Origin: Aliikangiella marina
Lineage (GTDB): Bacteria; Pseudomonadota; Gammaproteobacteria; Enterobacterales; Kangiellaceae
DNA length: 64,000 nt
Direction of reading: 5' to 3'
Assembly (NCBI RefSeq): GCF_007004765.1
Contig: NZ_VIKR01000001.1
Location: forward strand, 868,001-932,000
Part shown: positions 16,765-26,307 of the stretch, in pieces
Position numbering within the stretch: the first letter of the stretch is position 1
Layout of the letters: every line of letters starts with the position of its first letter
The notes under the pieces: generated by a model
What the model saw: the letters and a program-made list of their open reading frames with translations, nothing else
The model's database searches: none
Told to the model about the DNA's origin: nothing
Made by a program: the position numbers and the translations under genes

Positions 16765-18288
16765 TTAAAACCAGTTTTGATGAGTTGTTTCGATTTGAAA
16801 GCTAATCAGATTAAACCAATACTGCGCGTCTTTCATTGGCATGTATGGGATAGTAATCTTTTGAGAAGCAAAATAAATAACTAGGGTCGCTAAGTCTCGT
16901 TTTCTTTGAAGCGGTGATTGATTGATAGTGACTCTTTGCGCTTTAAATAAAGGAAATTCAGTTTTACGAAAACCAATGAACCCACTCTGAAAATAACCAT
17001 ACTTGTGACTAATTTTATAACGATACATTTTCCAACGTTGTCGAATTAAGGGATAAAACAGTAGCGCGGCAACTGGTATCATCAATAACGCATACCAAGT
17101 TAGTTGAGATCCAATAATTAGCGATAAAATAACGATTGGAATTAGCGACACTAAAAGGGTTTTTACTTGATAGCGGGAATGTATCCCTTTTTCTTCACCA
17201 TAGGAACGTTTTTCTTGAAAAATGATATTGGCAAGCTCGGCTGACTCGTCCTTCGTGCGTGTCGGGATAACAAAAAGATTACGGCTAGTATTTTTTTGAT
17301 TGACCTGACCGGATGCTTGTTTTAATACCATGTTCTCGACTTTGAGCCAGCGACCGATAAAATTAGTTTTGCGTTGAATAGCCTGAATTTTTCGACGTTT
17401 AGTCGATTCTTCGTGGGTGCTTAATAGTCCGCCTTTTCGCTTGATCGTTTTATTTGACTCGCTGAGTCGGTAGTTATGAAAACGAAAAATCGATCCCAAA
17501 ATTGAGAATAAAATCGCCAGCCCGAGTGCGAGGAAAATCGTGATCACGATTAAGATAACACCGCCTTGGGTACCACCACCTAAAGCATTTATTGCCCAGT
17601 CTAGATTTTCTTGACCAATCCCTTTTTCCAATAGATCGTCAATTGCACCGGTAAAGGGTGCGATAAACACGAAAAACCAAATCATTCCATTATTAGTCAG
17701 TCCGTACTTGACTAAATCACTTGTTGTTGCAGTGGCTAAGAGAAGACTTTTCTGATTCGCTTCAGCAGCATCGCTTTGGATTACTTTGTCGACGTTGACT
17801 TTTTTGGTTTCGAGGGCAAGTGCTTTAAGTTCCTCTGCCAGGGTAATCGGAATTCCCGCGAGATTGGCCTCATTTCCACCCGAACCAGCTGTTTCGACTT
17901 GCAAGGTTACTAAAGAGAACCATTTAAAGTAAAAGGGTTCTACGATATTAATATTTTGTACTCGGTCAAAATTAATTGTCCGATGTTGCTTTTTAAAAAC
18001 GCCTTCGTTGATGAGTATTTTGTCTTGATGAGTTTTAAATTTAAAAAACCAAAACTGGAGTAATGAAACGATGAGCAAAAGTGCCAGCAAGCCGCCGCCG
18101 AGTAGCAAGCTCATGGTTCCTTTTTCCTCAGAGTTAAAAATAATAACGGCAAGCGGGGCTAAACCTGCGGCGGCATCTTTGAGAAAGTGTCCTATGGTTT
18201 TGCCAATAAAGAAAATCACTGAGACAGGCGACAAGTGGTGCCATTGTTGATCGTCGATCGAGTCTTCGGCGAGATTTTGATTATCCAT
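16765..18288 (-). CDS. Bacterial PH domain membrane protein, YdbT-like
   Basis: A 507-residue inner-membrane protein with several hydrophobic pairs (about 45-85, 205-265, 375-415) separated by bacterial PH (bPH2) domains. Typical PH pieces are INEGVFKKQHRTINFDRVQNINIVEPF, SNKTIKRKGGLLSTHEESTKRRKIQAIQ and YGYFQSGFIGFRKTEFPLFKAQRVTI, so three PH units are likely. This architecture matches YdbT, which is encoded beside YdbS in Bacillus and many proteobacteria. Its start lies inside the end of the smaller PH gene (8-base overlap). The pair has been linked to membrane stress and lantibiotic resistance in Bacillus; the role here is unknown. Confidence 0.88.
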   Translation of the reverse strand: MDNQNLAEDSIDDQQWHHLSPVSVIFFIGKTIGHFLKDAAAGLAPLAVIIFNSEEKGTMSLLLGGGLLALLLIVSLLQFWFFKFKTHQDKILINEGVFKKQHRTINFDRVQNINIVEPFYFKWFSLVTLQVETAGSGGNEANLAGIPITLAEELKALALETKKVNVDKVIQSDAAEANQKSLLLATATTSDLVKYGLTNNGMIWFFVFIAPFTGAIDDLLEKGIGQENLDWAINALGGGTQGGVILIVITIFLALGLAILFSILGSIFRFHNYRLSESNKTIKRKGGLLSTHEESTKRRKIQAIQRKTNFIGRWLKVENMVLKQASGQVNQKNTSRNLFVIPTRTKDESAELANIIFQEKRSYGEEKGIHSRYQVKTLLVSLIPIVILSLIIGSQLTWYALLMIPVAALLFYPLIRQRWKMYRYKISHKYGYFQSGFIGFRKTEFPLFKAQRVTINQSPLQRKRDLATLVIYFASQKITIPYMPMKDAQYWFNLISFQIETTHQNWF

Positions 18289-18799
18289 CTTGTTGACTGC
18301 CCACCTTATCCATAATTATTGCCCGCATTTTCTCGGCATATGATTTAGGTAAGCCAGAAATACTTAAGTCGGCTAAACTGCCACCTGCGGTGAAAAACTT
18401 GATAGTTGCTAGCTCAAATTTTCGCTCAATTGGGCCATGAGTAATATCAATATGTTGAATCCGCTTGAACGATACCCCAGTGCGTTTTTGCCACCAGATC
18501 CCTTGCTTGTACAGCACATCTCTGTCTCTGAGAACGTAGCCTTTTGCTTTGGCTGAAAAATACGCAAACAAGGCTGAAAGGATTGCGATCGCAGCGACGA
18601 TAAGAAAGCTCCAGTAAGGCAATAGCTCTGGTTTGACGAATAGCTTGATAATCGTAAAAGGAACTAAAACGAATAACCAACCGAGTAAAGTTTCTACGCT
18701 AGACAGAAAGGCATACTTCGCTTCAAGTGGTTGAAATTCAAGCGATTCAAGCTTCGGAAGCGAATCTAGAGTGACTCGGTTGTTGAAGTATTCTTCCAT
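18281..18799 (-). CDS. Bacterial PH domain membrane protein, YdbS-like
   Basis: A 172-residue protein from the ATG at 18799, chosen over an upstream possible start at 18919 because AAGAGAG lies about 7 bases before it. Two adjacent transmembrane helices (about residues 38-80) are followed by one bPH2 domain: VLRDRDVLYKQGIWWQKRTGVSFKRIQHIDI and ATIKFFTAGGSLADLSISGLP. It is the first gene of a likely operon with the YdbT-like gene, the Pcp-like gene and nth. Confidence 0.88.
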   Translation of the reverse strand: MEEYFNNRVTLDSLPKLESLEFQPLEAKYAFLSSVETLLGWLFVLVPFTIIKLFVKPELLPYWSFLIVAAIAILSALFAYFSAKAKGYVLRDRDVLYKQGIWWQKRTGVSFKRIQHIDITHGPIERKFELATIKFFTAGGSLADLSISGLPKSYAEKMRAIIMDKVGSQQDG

Positions 18800-19191
18800 T
18801 GTTATCTCTCTTTTCGAACCTAAGTTGTTTGCAATTGGAAAATGATTCAGACTGCCAATAGTAGCAATACGTTCTCCAACTGCATTAATTCCAAAGAGTT
18901 TGCCATAGAATTTAAACAAGATAAACTGGACTGAATGTTATGCATCGTTAATTTTAAGCCTGCATTTCACGGTAAAAGATGGCCAAACCAATTACATTGT
19001 AATAAGCTAGAAATGTTTAAGTACAAGCAATTAGCTTGAATTAAATTTAAGCAATCGAATATTTACCAAGCAGGGTGAGTAAAAATTGCTCAACTCTGCG
19101 GGGTTTCAAAAGATTTGTTCGAACAATAGTGTTTAACTACGCTATTCCAAAACGAGACCAACCCGACGCTCATTAATACCCAGGAATAAAT
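18800..19191. other. Intergenic stretch between divergent genes
   Basis: About 390 bases separating the PH-domain operon from the carboxypeptidase gene; both promoters should be here. The only small symmetry noticed is ATTAC-ATT-GTAAT at 18991-19003. No RNA gene or terminator seen. Confidence 0.35.
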
Positions 19192-20316
19192 ATGAATATC
19201 AATAGTAATTTTGAAGGTGGAAACATCGTTTGTTTAAATTGTGAACAGGCAGATGATATTCAATTAGAAATAAAAAAAGATAATAACAGCGACTTCTTTC
19301 AGTGGTTTTATTTCCGTTTAACCGGTGCGCAAGGACAAAGCTGCAAAATGAAAATTGTTAATGCCAAAGATGCAGCCTACGCAGATGGTTGGCCGGATTA
19401 TCAAGCGGTAGCGTCGTATGATAAAGATTTTTGGTTTCGCGTTCCAACTAAGTATGAGGACGGTGTTGTTCAGATTGATCATCAGCCTGAGTTCAATTCA
19501 GTTTATTACGCTTATTTCGCACCATACTCCACCGAGCGAGTGTCTGAACTCGTTGGATGGGCGCTTGATGATCCTAAAGTTCATTTGAAGGTGCTCGGCC
19601 AAACACTCGATGGCCAAGACTTAGATCAACTAATTATCGGTGAGCCGAAAGAAGGCAAGAAAAAAATATGGGTTCATGCACGACAACATCCAGGAGAAAC
19701 CATGGCATCTTGGTGGATGGAAGGATTTATTCATCGGTTATTGGATGATGATGATGCGCTCGCAAGACGATTACTTGAGAAAGCGGTTTTTTATGTTGTA
19801 CCTAATATGAATCCTGATGGCAGTCGACGGGGTCATTTACGTACAAATGCTTGCGGCGCGAACCTCAATCGCGAATGGTTAGAACCTACAATGGAACGCA
19901 GTCCAGAGGTTTATTTGTTAAGAGAACAAATGCAGCAGATAGGGGTAAACTTTTGCCTTGATGTGCATGGCGACGAGGCATTGCCATACAATTTTATTGC
20001 TGGCTCTCAAGGGGTACCGTGCTGGAACGAAACCTTAAACGATATAAACGACCGATTTGGTTATGCGATGATGAAGGTTAACCCTGACTTTCAAATGACA
20101 CATGGATATCCACAGGATGAGCCAGGAAAAGCGGATTTGTCGATGTGTTCTAACTGGGTTTCAGAAGAGTTTAAGTGCGTTGCCATCACGCTAGAAATGC
20201 CATTTAAAGATACCGCTGATACGCCGCAACCAGTACAAGGCTGGTCTCCAGAGCGGAGTATTAAATTAGGTGCTTCGTTTGTTGACGCATTATATGAAAT
20301 TATCGATGATATCTAG
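19192..20316 (+). CDS. M14-type zinc carboxypeptidase, cytosolic carboxypeptidase (CCP)-like
   Basis: A 374-residue enzyme with no signal peptide. An N-terminal beta domain (1-120) precedes the M14 catalytic domain. Zinc ligands are His166 and Glu169 in HARQHPGE and His259 in LDVHGDE; the catalytic base is Glu335 in ITLEMPFKD. The combination of an N-domain with FYFRLTG and a YFAPYS segment is typical of the M14D (Nna1/CCP) subfamily, whose bacterial members process C-terminal residues of unknown proteins. A terminator follows at 20346, so it forms its own unit. Confidence 0.9.
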   Translation: MNINSNFEGGNIVCLNCEQADDIQLEIKKDNNSDFFQWFYFRLTGAQGQSCKMKIVNAKDAAYADGWPDYQAVASYDKDFWFRVPTKYEDGVVQIDHQPEFNSVYYAYFAPYSTERVSELVGWALDDPKVHLKVLGQTLDGQDLDQLIIGEPKEGKKKIWVHARQHPGETMASWWMEGFIHRLLDDDDALARRLLEKAVFYVVPNMNPDGSRRGHLRTNACGANLNREWLEPTMERSPEVYLLREQMQQIGVNFCLDVHGDEALPYNFIAGSQGVPCWNETLNDINDRFGYAMMKVNPDFQMTHGYPQDEPGKADLSMCSNWVSEEFKCVAITLEMPFKDTADTPQPVQGWSPERSIKLGASFVDALYEIIDDI

Positions 20317-20345
20317 TCTCAGTCGTTCACAATGACTTGAATAAC

Positions 20346-20374
20346 AAAAAGCCGCGGACCCGCGGCTTTTTTTT
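20346..20374 (+). terminator. Rho-independent terminator after the M14 carboxypeptidase gene
   Basis: A-run, stem GCCGCG (20351-20356), loop GACC, stem CGCGGC (20361-20366) and eight T. The flanking A and T runs extend the stem, so it may work on both strands. Confidence 0.9.
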
Positions 20375-20486
20375 GCCCCAATATTCTATCCTTTGCGTTA
20401 AATGTAACAGTTTATTGATTAAGCCAACTTTTTCGCTGTTGGTTTCGTCATAAACCGATAAATCTATAATAATTTTTAGGAACTCT

Positions 20487-22748
20487 ATGTTTATCCGGTT
20501 ACTTGTTTGCGTGCCTGTTCTTCTGCTGTTGGCGTTAATCAGCCCCATTGGAAGGACGAAAGTTATTTATGACATGCCGAGAGTATCGGAAACGCCGCAG
20601 ATCGATGGGAAGTTTTCAGCGAACGAGTGGGCCAAAGCAACGCGAGTCGAAGTCGCTTTTAATACAAATCCCGGCGATAGTACGCCTTCGCCCGTAAAAA
20701 CCATAGCCTACATGATGGAAGACGGTGAAAATATTTATATCGCATTTGACGCACGTGATCCCGATCCTGAGGCGATACTCGCTTACGTTAGAGATAGAGA
20801 TAGTATTTTTCAAGATGATTTCGTCGGCGTTATTTTAGATACATTTAATGATGAACGAAGAGGGTTTGAGTTTTTTGTGAATCCACTTGGTTCACAAGGT
20901 GACTTAACTCTTGACGATACTTTAAACAATGAAGATTCTTCTTGGGATACTGTTTGGGACAGTGCTGGTAGTGTCACTGAGAGTGGTTATGTCGTCGAAA
21001 TGGCGATTCCTTACAGAGCGTTACGCTTTACACCTGACTTGAGCGAGCAAACCTGGGGCATTCGGTTTCTAAGAATCTATCCTCGAGACTCCCGTATGGT
21101 CATAACCGATAATAAAAATGATCGTTCGCTTGATTGTTCGCTTTGCCAAGCCAATAAGGTTAGAGGCATGCCACAATTAAAATCCTCGGGTGCGAACTTT
21201 GATGTCACACCGACGGTTACTTACGTTAATAGTGAAGATAGGGAAGTTGATCCCATTGGTCCTTGGAATCAAGTCACAGATGAGTTTGAAGTTGGTTTAG
21301 ATTTGCGATGGGCAATGTCGGAAGATTGGATCTTAAATGCGACCATCAATCCAGACTTTTCACAAGTTGAAGCTGATGCCGGACAGTTAGATGTTAACAC
21401 GACATTTTCATTATTTTTTCCCGAGGCTAGGCCATTTTTTTTAGATGGAGCGGAGTACTTTAAAAGTCGAAATCGGTTAGTGCATACGCGGAATATTGCC
21501 GATCCCGACATAGGTGTAAAGGTGACCGGTAAAACGAATGGATACTCTGGCGGGGTTATCGTTGCGCAAGATACGAGTACGACATTTTTGGCACCAGGGA
21601 GTACGGGTTCAGATATTGCTTTATTACCAGACTTGGCGTCGGATGTTTTTATTGCGCGCGGTCAAATGGATATCGGCAAGAAAAACAACATCGGCGCATT
21701 AATCACTCATCGAGCGGGTGGCGACTATGAAAATCAGGTCGCATCAATTGATGGTAAATATTACTTCACCGAAAAAGATATTCTCAACTATCAAGTCATG
21801 TATTCCTCATCGGATAATCCAGTTTGTGATGGGGCCGACGATGATTGTCCCGATTTTGATACAGATTCACCTTCCGATAGCGCGTTAAGTTTAAGTTATC
21901 GACACAATGAGGAGGATTGGAGTTATCGTGTTTCCTACAATGATTTCGGTAAGGATTTTAGAGCCGACTTAGGATTTATTACTCAGGTGGATTACAAGCG
22001 CTGGGTTGTTGGTGGTGACTATGTTTGGCGAGGCGAAGAGGGCAGCAAATGGACTCGTTGGGGTGTTTTTGGCGATATCGACCGCACAGAAGATCAATCC
22101 GGATTGTTACTTGAGGAAGAGGCTGAAATCCACATGTTTATCAACGGGCCTAACCAGTTTCGCACAAATTTTGGCGTCGTTGATCGAAATCGGTATTTTG
22201 ATGGTCGCTACTTTGACGAAAAGCAATTTATGGCGTGGTTTATGATTAAGCCCTGGGCTGATTTCACTTTTGAAAACTTTATGAGAATAGGTGACCAAAT
22301 TGACTTCACTCACGCACGCATTGGTGAAATAACTTTATTTGAGCCCGGCGTACGATGGCAAATAGGCAAGCACTTTAACATGAATCTTCGTTACACGTCG
22401 CAAAAGCTCGATGTAGAGGGGGGAGAGTTATTTAAGGCCGATTTATATGACTTACGCTTTGCTTATCAGTTTAGTGTGAGAAGTCGACTTTCTTTAACAC
22501 TGCAGTCGATTGAAATTGATCGAAATCTTGCGCTTTATGACGATAATCAAGATAGTGATCCGGATAATGATTTTCTCGCGAAATCTAAGGACTTTGGAAC
22601 ACAGCTAATTTATTCTTACAAAGTGAATCCGCAGTCATTGTTCTACTTTGGGTACTCAGATAACGCGCTTGAAGACGATAATGTTACGTCGTTGCGTAAA
22701 ACTGATCGTACTGTTTTTGCTAAGTTTAGTTATCTTTGGCAGCATTAG
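20487..22748 (+). CDS. DUF5916 protein with N-terminal CBM9-like domain
   Basis: A 753-residue exported protein. A signal peptide covers about residues 1-22 (FIRLLVCVPVLLLLALISP). Residues 35-230 form a CBM9-like beta sandwich starting with PQIDGKFSANEWAKA, with DDFVGVILDTF and the strand EMAIPYRALRF. The rest (about 255-753) is the DUF5916 region: alternating strands ending in YLWQH with an aromatic C-terminus, consistent with an outer-membrane beta barrel; SLFFPEARPFFLDGAEYF is its best conserved piece. Such proteins are often found near surface carbohydrate or peptide utilisation genes. Function is unknown; possibly ligand uptake. Confidence 0.87.
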   Translation: MFIRLLVCVPVLLLLALISPIGRTKVIYDMPRVSETPQIDGKFSANEWAKATRVEVAFNTNPGDSTPSPVKTIAYMMEDGENIYIAFDARDPDPEAILAYVRDRDSIFQDDFVGVILDTFNDERRGFEFFVNPLGSQGDLTLDDTLNNEDSSWDTVWDSAGSVTESGYVVEMAIPYRALRFTPDLSEQTWGIRFLRIYPRDSRMVITDNKNDRSLDCSLCQANKVRGMPQLKSSGANFDVTPTVTYVNSEDREVDPIGPWNQVTDEFEVGLDLRWAMSEDWILNATINPDFSQVEADAGQLDVNTTFSLFFPEARPFFLDGAEYFKSRNRLVHTRNIADPDIGVKVTGKTNGYSGGVIVAQDTSTTFLAPGSTGSDIALLPDLASDVFIARGQMDIGKKNNIGALITHRAGGDYENQVASIDGKYYFTEKDILNYQVMYSSSDNPVCDGADDDCPDFDTDSPSDSALSLSYRHNEEDWSYRVSYNDFGKDFRADLGFITQVDYKRWVVGGDYVWRGEEGSKWTRWGVFGDIDRTEDQSGLLLEEEAEIHMFINGPNQFRTNFGVVDRNRYFDGRYFDEKQFMAWFMIKPWADFTFENFMRIGDQIDFTHARIGEITLFEPGVRWQIGKHFNMNLRYTSQKLDVEGGELFKADLYDLRFAYQFSVRSRLSLTLQSIEIDRNLALYDDNQDSDPDNDFLAKSKDFGTQLIYSYKVNPQSLFYFGYSDNALEDDNVTSLRKTDRTVFAKFSYLWQH

Positions 22749-22750
22749 AA

Positions 22751-22784
22751 GTGCTAAGTGCTAAGTGCTAAGTGCTAAGTACTA
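22751..22784 (+). repeat. Tandem 7-base repeat
   Basis: Four exact GTGCTAA copies (22751-22778) followed by a diverged GTACTAG, directly after the stop codon of the DUF5916 gene. A seven-base microsatellite of this kind could vary in copy number by slippage. It lies between two genes, so changes would not shift a reading frame. Confidence 0.85.
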
Positions 22785-22900
22785 GCCATTGAATGCCTAG
22801 TTGTTAAAGTTCTGTCAACGCGAGAAGCTAACCGCGTTGTCATTTGCATCTTTTAAACAGCTACGTTATAACAATAAAAAATTTATTGAGTAGGCTGGTC

Positions 22901-23287
22901 ATGCAAGAACTAGAAATTGAAGAATCGCTAAACGTATTTAATGAACCGCTTATCCCCTGTAGTGAAGATCCGGTGACCGGTTTTTTTCGCGATGGCTGTT
23001 GTAATACCAGCGCGCAAGATCTTGGCTCTCACACTGTATGCGTGGAAATCACTCAAGAGTTTCTCGAGTTTTCGAGGTTTCGCGGCAATAATTTATCGAC
23101 CCCGATACCAGAATTCGGATTTCCAGGTCTAAAACCGGGTGACAAGTGGTGTTTATGTGCCGCTCGATGGCTCGAGGCTTATGAAAACGGCATGGCGCCA
23201 AGAGTGTTTTTGCAAAGAACTCACAAAAAAGCCCTTGAAATTGTCCCGCTGAAATTAATGAAAGAATTCGCGAGTGATTTAAATTAA
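22901..23287 (+). CDS. DUF2237 family protein
   Basis: A 128-residue protein from the ATG at 22901; the frame is open further upstream, but the extension is not family-like. It is rich in conserved Cys and Gly: PCSEDPVTGFFRDGCCNT, GSHTVCVEIT, FGFPGLKPGDKWCLCAARW. This is the DUF2237 signature, and nearly the whole protein is the domain. The paired cysteines suggest metal binding, which is inference. It is convergent with hutI. Confidence 0.92.
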   Translation: MQELEIEESLNVFNEPLIPCSEDPVTGFFRDGCCNTSAQDLGSHTVCVEITQEFLEFSRFRGNNLSTPIPEFGFPGLKPGDKWCLCAARWLEAYENGMAPRVFLQRTHKKALEIVPLKLMKEFASDLN

Positions 23288-23299
23288 CGTGCTATTCGG

Positions 23300-24550
23300 C
23301 TAATCGTTCGCATTAACAACTTCATGCGAGAGAATGATTTCACCTTTTTTAATGACCATAAAGCAAGGGTTACCGGCAATTCGATAGCTTAGCTCAGCCG
23401 GTGAGCTTACGTCCCACAAAACCATATCGGCTTGTTTACCTGGCTCGATGGAGCCCAGCGTGTCGTCTCGACGCAGTGCTTTTGCTGCGTTTATGGTTAC
23501 ACCTTTTAACGCTTCTAAGGGTGTCATCTTGAACAAGGTTGTTGCCATATTCATCATCAGCAGTAAAGAGAGGCAAGGAGAGCTACCCGGATTAGAGTCA
23601 GTCGCGATAGCAATCGGTACTGCGCTTTTTCTGAGAGCCTCGATAGGCGGAAGCTGAGTTTCATTAAGGAAGTAGAAAGCGCCTGGAAGCAAAGTTGCGA
23701 CTGTTTTAGAACGCTTCAAGTCGTTAATAGTTGATTCGGACAAGAACTCTAGATGATCCACGGACCATGCACCGTATTGACTGGCCATAGCGGAGCCGCC
23801 CAAATCCGATAATTGCTCTGCATGCAGTTTTACCGGTAATCCAAGCGACTTCGCCTTAGCGAACACCTTTTCCGTTTGCGCTAAATTAAAGCCGATGTTT
23901 TCGCAAAACGCATCAACACAATCAATTAGACCTTGGCGATTTAACTCAGGCATTATAGTGTCACAAACCAGATCGATATATTCATCTGCTCGGCCTTTAT
24001 ATTCTTCAGGAACAGCATGAGCCCCTAAAAAGGTTTTGCTCACTTCAATTGGCGAGAATTGGTCGAGTTCGTGCGCGACTTCTAGCATTTTTTGTTCAGT
24101 TTCTAAATCAAGTCCGTAGCCTGATTTAATTTCGATGCAAGTAACGCCTTCTTCGATCAGATAACTTAAGCGTTTGGCTGCAGCTTTAAACAATTCATCT
24201 TTACTTGTTTCGCGCGTGGCCTTAACGGTTGACACGATTCCCCCGCCAGCTTTAGCAATTTCTTCGTAACTTGCGCCTTCGAGTCGCATTTCGTATTCAT
24301 TTGCGCGATTACCACCATAAACAAGATGAGTATGGCAATCAATTAGGCCAGGAGTTAACAAGCGTCCCTGTCCGTCAATCACCGATTCTGTTTCAAGCTC
24401 ACCAGATTGTCTACTGACCTGTGCTATCACTTTTTGAATTAAACCATCCTTAATACAAATAGCAGCATCTTCGATGAGCCCATAACTGTTCGACTCGGCC
24501 ATGGTTGCTATTCTGACATTGTGAATAACGAGATCGTAGGTGAGGGACAT
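23300..24550 (-). CDS. hutI: Imidazolonepropionase
   Basis: Third enzyme of histidine breakdown, opening imidazolone-5-propionate to N-formimidoyl-L-glutamate. The amidohydrolase fold shows metal ligands in IDCHTHLVYGG, LHAEQL and DHLEFL, and Asp in ATDSNPGSSP; YGLDLETE and GITI-type C-terminal segments match HutI. I use the ATG at 24550 (416 residues) because AAAGGAA lies 6 bases upstream; a TTG at 24565 lies upstream of that site. hutF is divergent 130 bases away. hutU and hutH are not in this window. Confidence 0.96.
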   Translation of the reverse strand: MSLTYDLVIHNVRIATMAESNSYGLIEDAAICIKDGLIQKVIAQVSRQSGELETESVIDGQGRLLTPGLIDCHTHLVYGGNRANEYEMRLEGASYEEIAKAGGGIVSTVKATRETSKDELFKAAAKRLSYLIEEGVTCIEIKSGYGLDLETEQKMLEVAHELDQFSPIEVSKTFLGAHAVPEEYKGRADEYIDLVCDTIMPELNRQGLIDCVDAFCENIGFNLAQTEKVFAKAKSLGLPVKLHAEQLSDLGGSAMASQYGAWSVDHLEFLSESTINDLKRSKTVATLLPGAFYFLNETQLPPIEALRKSAVPIAIATDSNPGSSPCLSLLLMMNMATTLFKMTPLEALKGVTINAAKALRRDDTLGSIEPGKQADMVLWDVSSPAELSYRIAGNPCFMVIKKGEIILSHEVVNAND

Positions 24551-24642
24551 GACGGTTCCTTTCAATCGACACTTATCTTATTTTAGATTGTGTTTTAGAT
24601 GTTAATTATCTTGTAATTTGTGATTTGGCGCTTTAAGGTTCG

Positions 24643-24656
24643 CTGTTATACAACAG
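24643..24656. promoter_or_regulatory. Candidate operator between hutI and hutF
   Basis: A near-palindrome, CTGTT-ATAC-AACAG, in the 130-base gap between the divergent hut genes, 25 bases before hutF. Its position and the internal TGTTATACAACA resemble the TGTATA-type sites bound by HutC repressors, but no hutC gene is in view. Assignment is tentative. Confidence 0.3.
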
Positions 24657-24680
24657 TTTGACATTGAGTGGACTAGCGCC

Positions 24681-26048
24681 GTGAAATTATACGCCGAATC
24701 GGTTTTACTTGGAAACCATTGGAACAGTAATAAACTGATTTTAATTAATGATAAAGGAATCATTGAAAGTATCCAAGATGGGACCAAAAGCGAAGCCGAC
24801 GAGGTTGCGGGGACGGTTATTCCGGGTATGGTGAATTGTCATTCTCACGCCTTCCAACGTGCTTTCGCCGGCTTTTCAGAATACCGAGGCAATCAAGCTG
24901 ATAGTTTTTGGAGTTGGCGCGACATCATGTATCGATTTGTAGCACAGATGACGCCAGAGGATGCTCATGTCGTTGCTAAGTTTCTTTATCTGGAAATGTT
25001 AAAAGCAGGTTATACCTGTGTCGCTGAGTTTCATTATTTACACCACCAAGTTGGCGGTAGGCTGTATGACGACCCGGCAGAAATGTCACTACAAATTGTT
25101 AATGCTGCAGAATCGATAGGGATTTCTATCACGCATTTACCGGTCCTGTATACTTATGCTGGATTTGGCTATCAAGCACCATCTCAGGCGCAAAAGCGGT
25201 TCATTCATCAAATCGATGAATATTGCCAACTACTCGAGTCGCTAAGCGTTTCACTAAAGAACAAGCCTACAGTTAATTTAGGCATTGCGCCTCATTCTTT
25301 GCGCGCAGTCAGTCAAGAGCAGCTTACTCAAATCGTTCCTTTTATTCGCAAACTGAATCCCAAAGCGCCGATTCACATTCATATTGCTGAGCAACTTCAA
25401 GAGGTTGAAGATTGCGTAGCTTACTACCAAAAGCGGCCCGTAGAATGGTTGTTGGATCATTGTGAGTTGGATGCAAACTGGTGCTTAATACACGCGACTC
25501 ATTTGAGCAATCAAGAGACTAAGCGGCTCGCACAAAGTGAAGCGGTGGCTGGAATTTGCCCTACCACGGAAGCGAATCTAGGTGATGGCGTATTTCCCAC
25601 TCAATCATTTATGGAGCAAGGCGGCAGAATCGCTTTAGGCTCTGATTCCCATATCGCCGTTAATGTCGCTGACGAGATCCGAACACTAGAATATGGACAA
25701 CGGCTCACAACTCATCAAAGAGCCGTTCTATCTTCAGCAGAATGTCCTTCCGTTGGCCAGAACATTTTTGTCCACAGTGCTCAATCCGGCGCAGATAGTG
25801 TCGCGCAAAATGTCGGTGCGTTAGCCGTTGGTAAGCGGGCAGATTTAATCATACTCGACGATAAACATCCCAGTCTATTTGCAAAACATCCAAGGTTTAT
25901 GCTCGATGCTGCGATTTTTGCTTGTCACTCAATGCCGATAGAGGGAGTGATGGTTGCCGGAAAGTGGGTGATCCAAGACGGTGTTCATCCAGAAGAAAAC
26001 CAGATTACCAATGATTATCTGCAAGTCATCAAGCGACTAAGCCAATAG
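24681..26048 (+). CDS. hutF: Formimidoylglutamate deiminase
   Basis: A 455-residue amidohydrolase starting with GTG. It converts N-formimidoyl-L-glutamate to N-formyl-L-glutamate, the Pseudomonas-type branch of histidine degradation. Motifs: NCHSHAFQRAFAG (metal His pair), the HutF-specific FWSWRDIMYRF, IHIAEQ, HATHLS, CPTTEANLGDG and GSDSHIAVN (metal Asp). Length is normal. Together with hutI it shows that the organism uses the five-step Hut route ending in formate and glutamate, which also needs HutG elsewhere. Confidence 0.95.
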   Translation: MKLYAESVLLGNHWNSNKLILINDKGIIESIQDGTKSEADEVAGTVIPGMVNCHSHAFQRAFAGFSEYRGNQADSFWSWRDIMYRFVAQMTPEDAHVVAKFLYLEMLKAGYTCVAEFHYLHHQVGGRLYDDPAEMSLQIVNAAESIGISITHLPVLYTYAGFGYQAPSQAQKRFIHQIDEYCQLLESLSVSLKNKPTVNLGIAPHSLRAVSQEQLTQIVPFIRKLNPKAPIHIHIAEQLQEVEDCVAYYQKRPVEWLLDHCELDANWCLIHATHLSNQETKRLAQSEAVAGICPTTEANLGDGVFPTQSFMEQGGRIALGSDSHIAVNVADEIRTLEYGQRLTTHQRAVLSSAECPSVGQNIFVHSAQSGADSVAQNVGALAVGKRADLIILDDKHPSLFAKHPRFMLDAAIFACHSMPIEGVMVAGKWVIQDGVHPEENQITNDYLQVIKRLSQ

Positions 26049-26307
26049 GCCACAGATAAATTTCCAAGCAAAAAGACTAACGCTTGGTGATCAAAACCAA
26101 GATATTGATCTATGCCAAGGTCTTCGAAGCAATAAAGCATAACAATAAATAATGTTGAGTTGGAATTACCCATCAAGAATGAAAAGTGGAATTATCTTAT
26201 CGATAATAACCGCCGGTATTCACAAGTGATACTTTATCTCGATCTAAGCGTACTTTGGTCGATTTAATTCGCTATGCAAAAATTTTGTCAAGAAAGGGGA
26301 ACTTGTC

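Noticed and set aside
22844-22900. Upstream start of the DUF2237 protein
   Set aside because: The additional 19 residues are not part of the domain and the ATG at 22901 fits the family.
26197-26206. TTATCGATAA palindrome upstream of the P-type ATPase
   Set aside because: A perfect ten-base palindrome in AT-rich DNA is expected by chance at this window size; no second copy nearby supports an operator.
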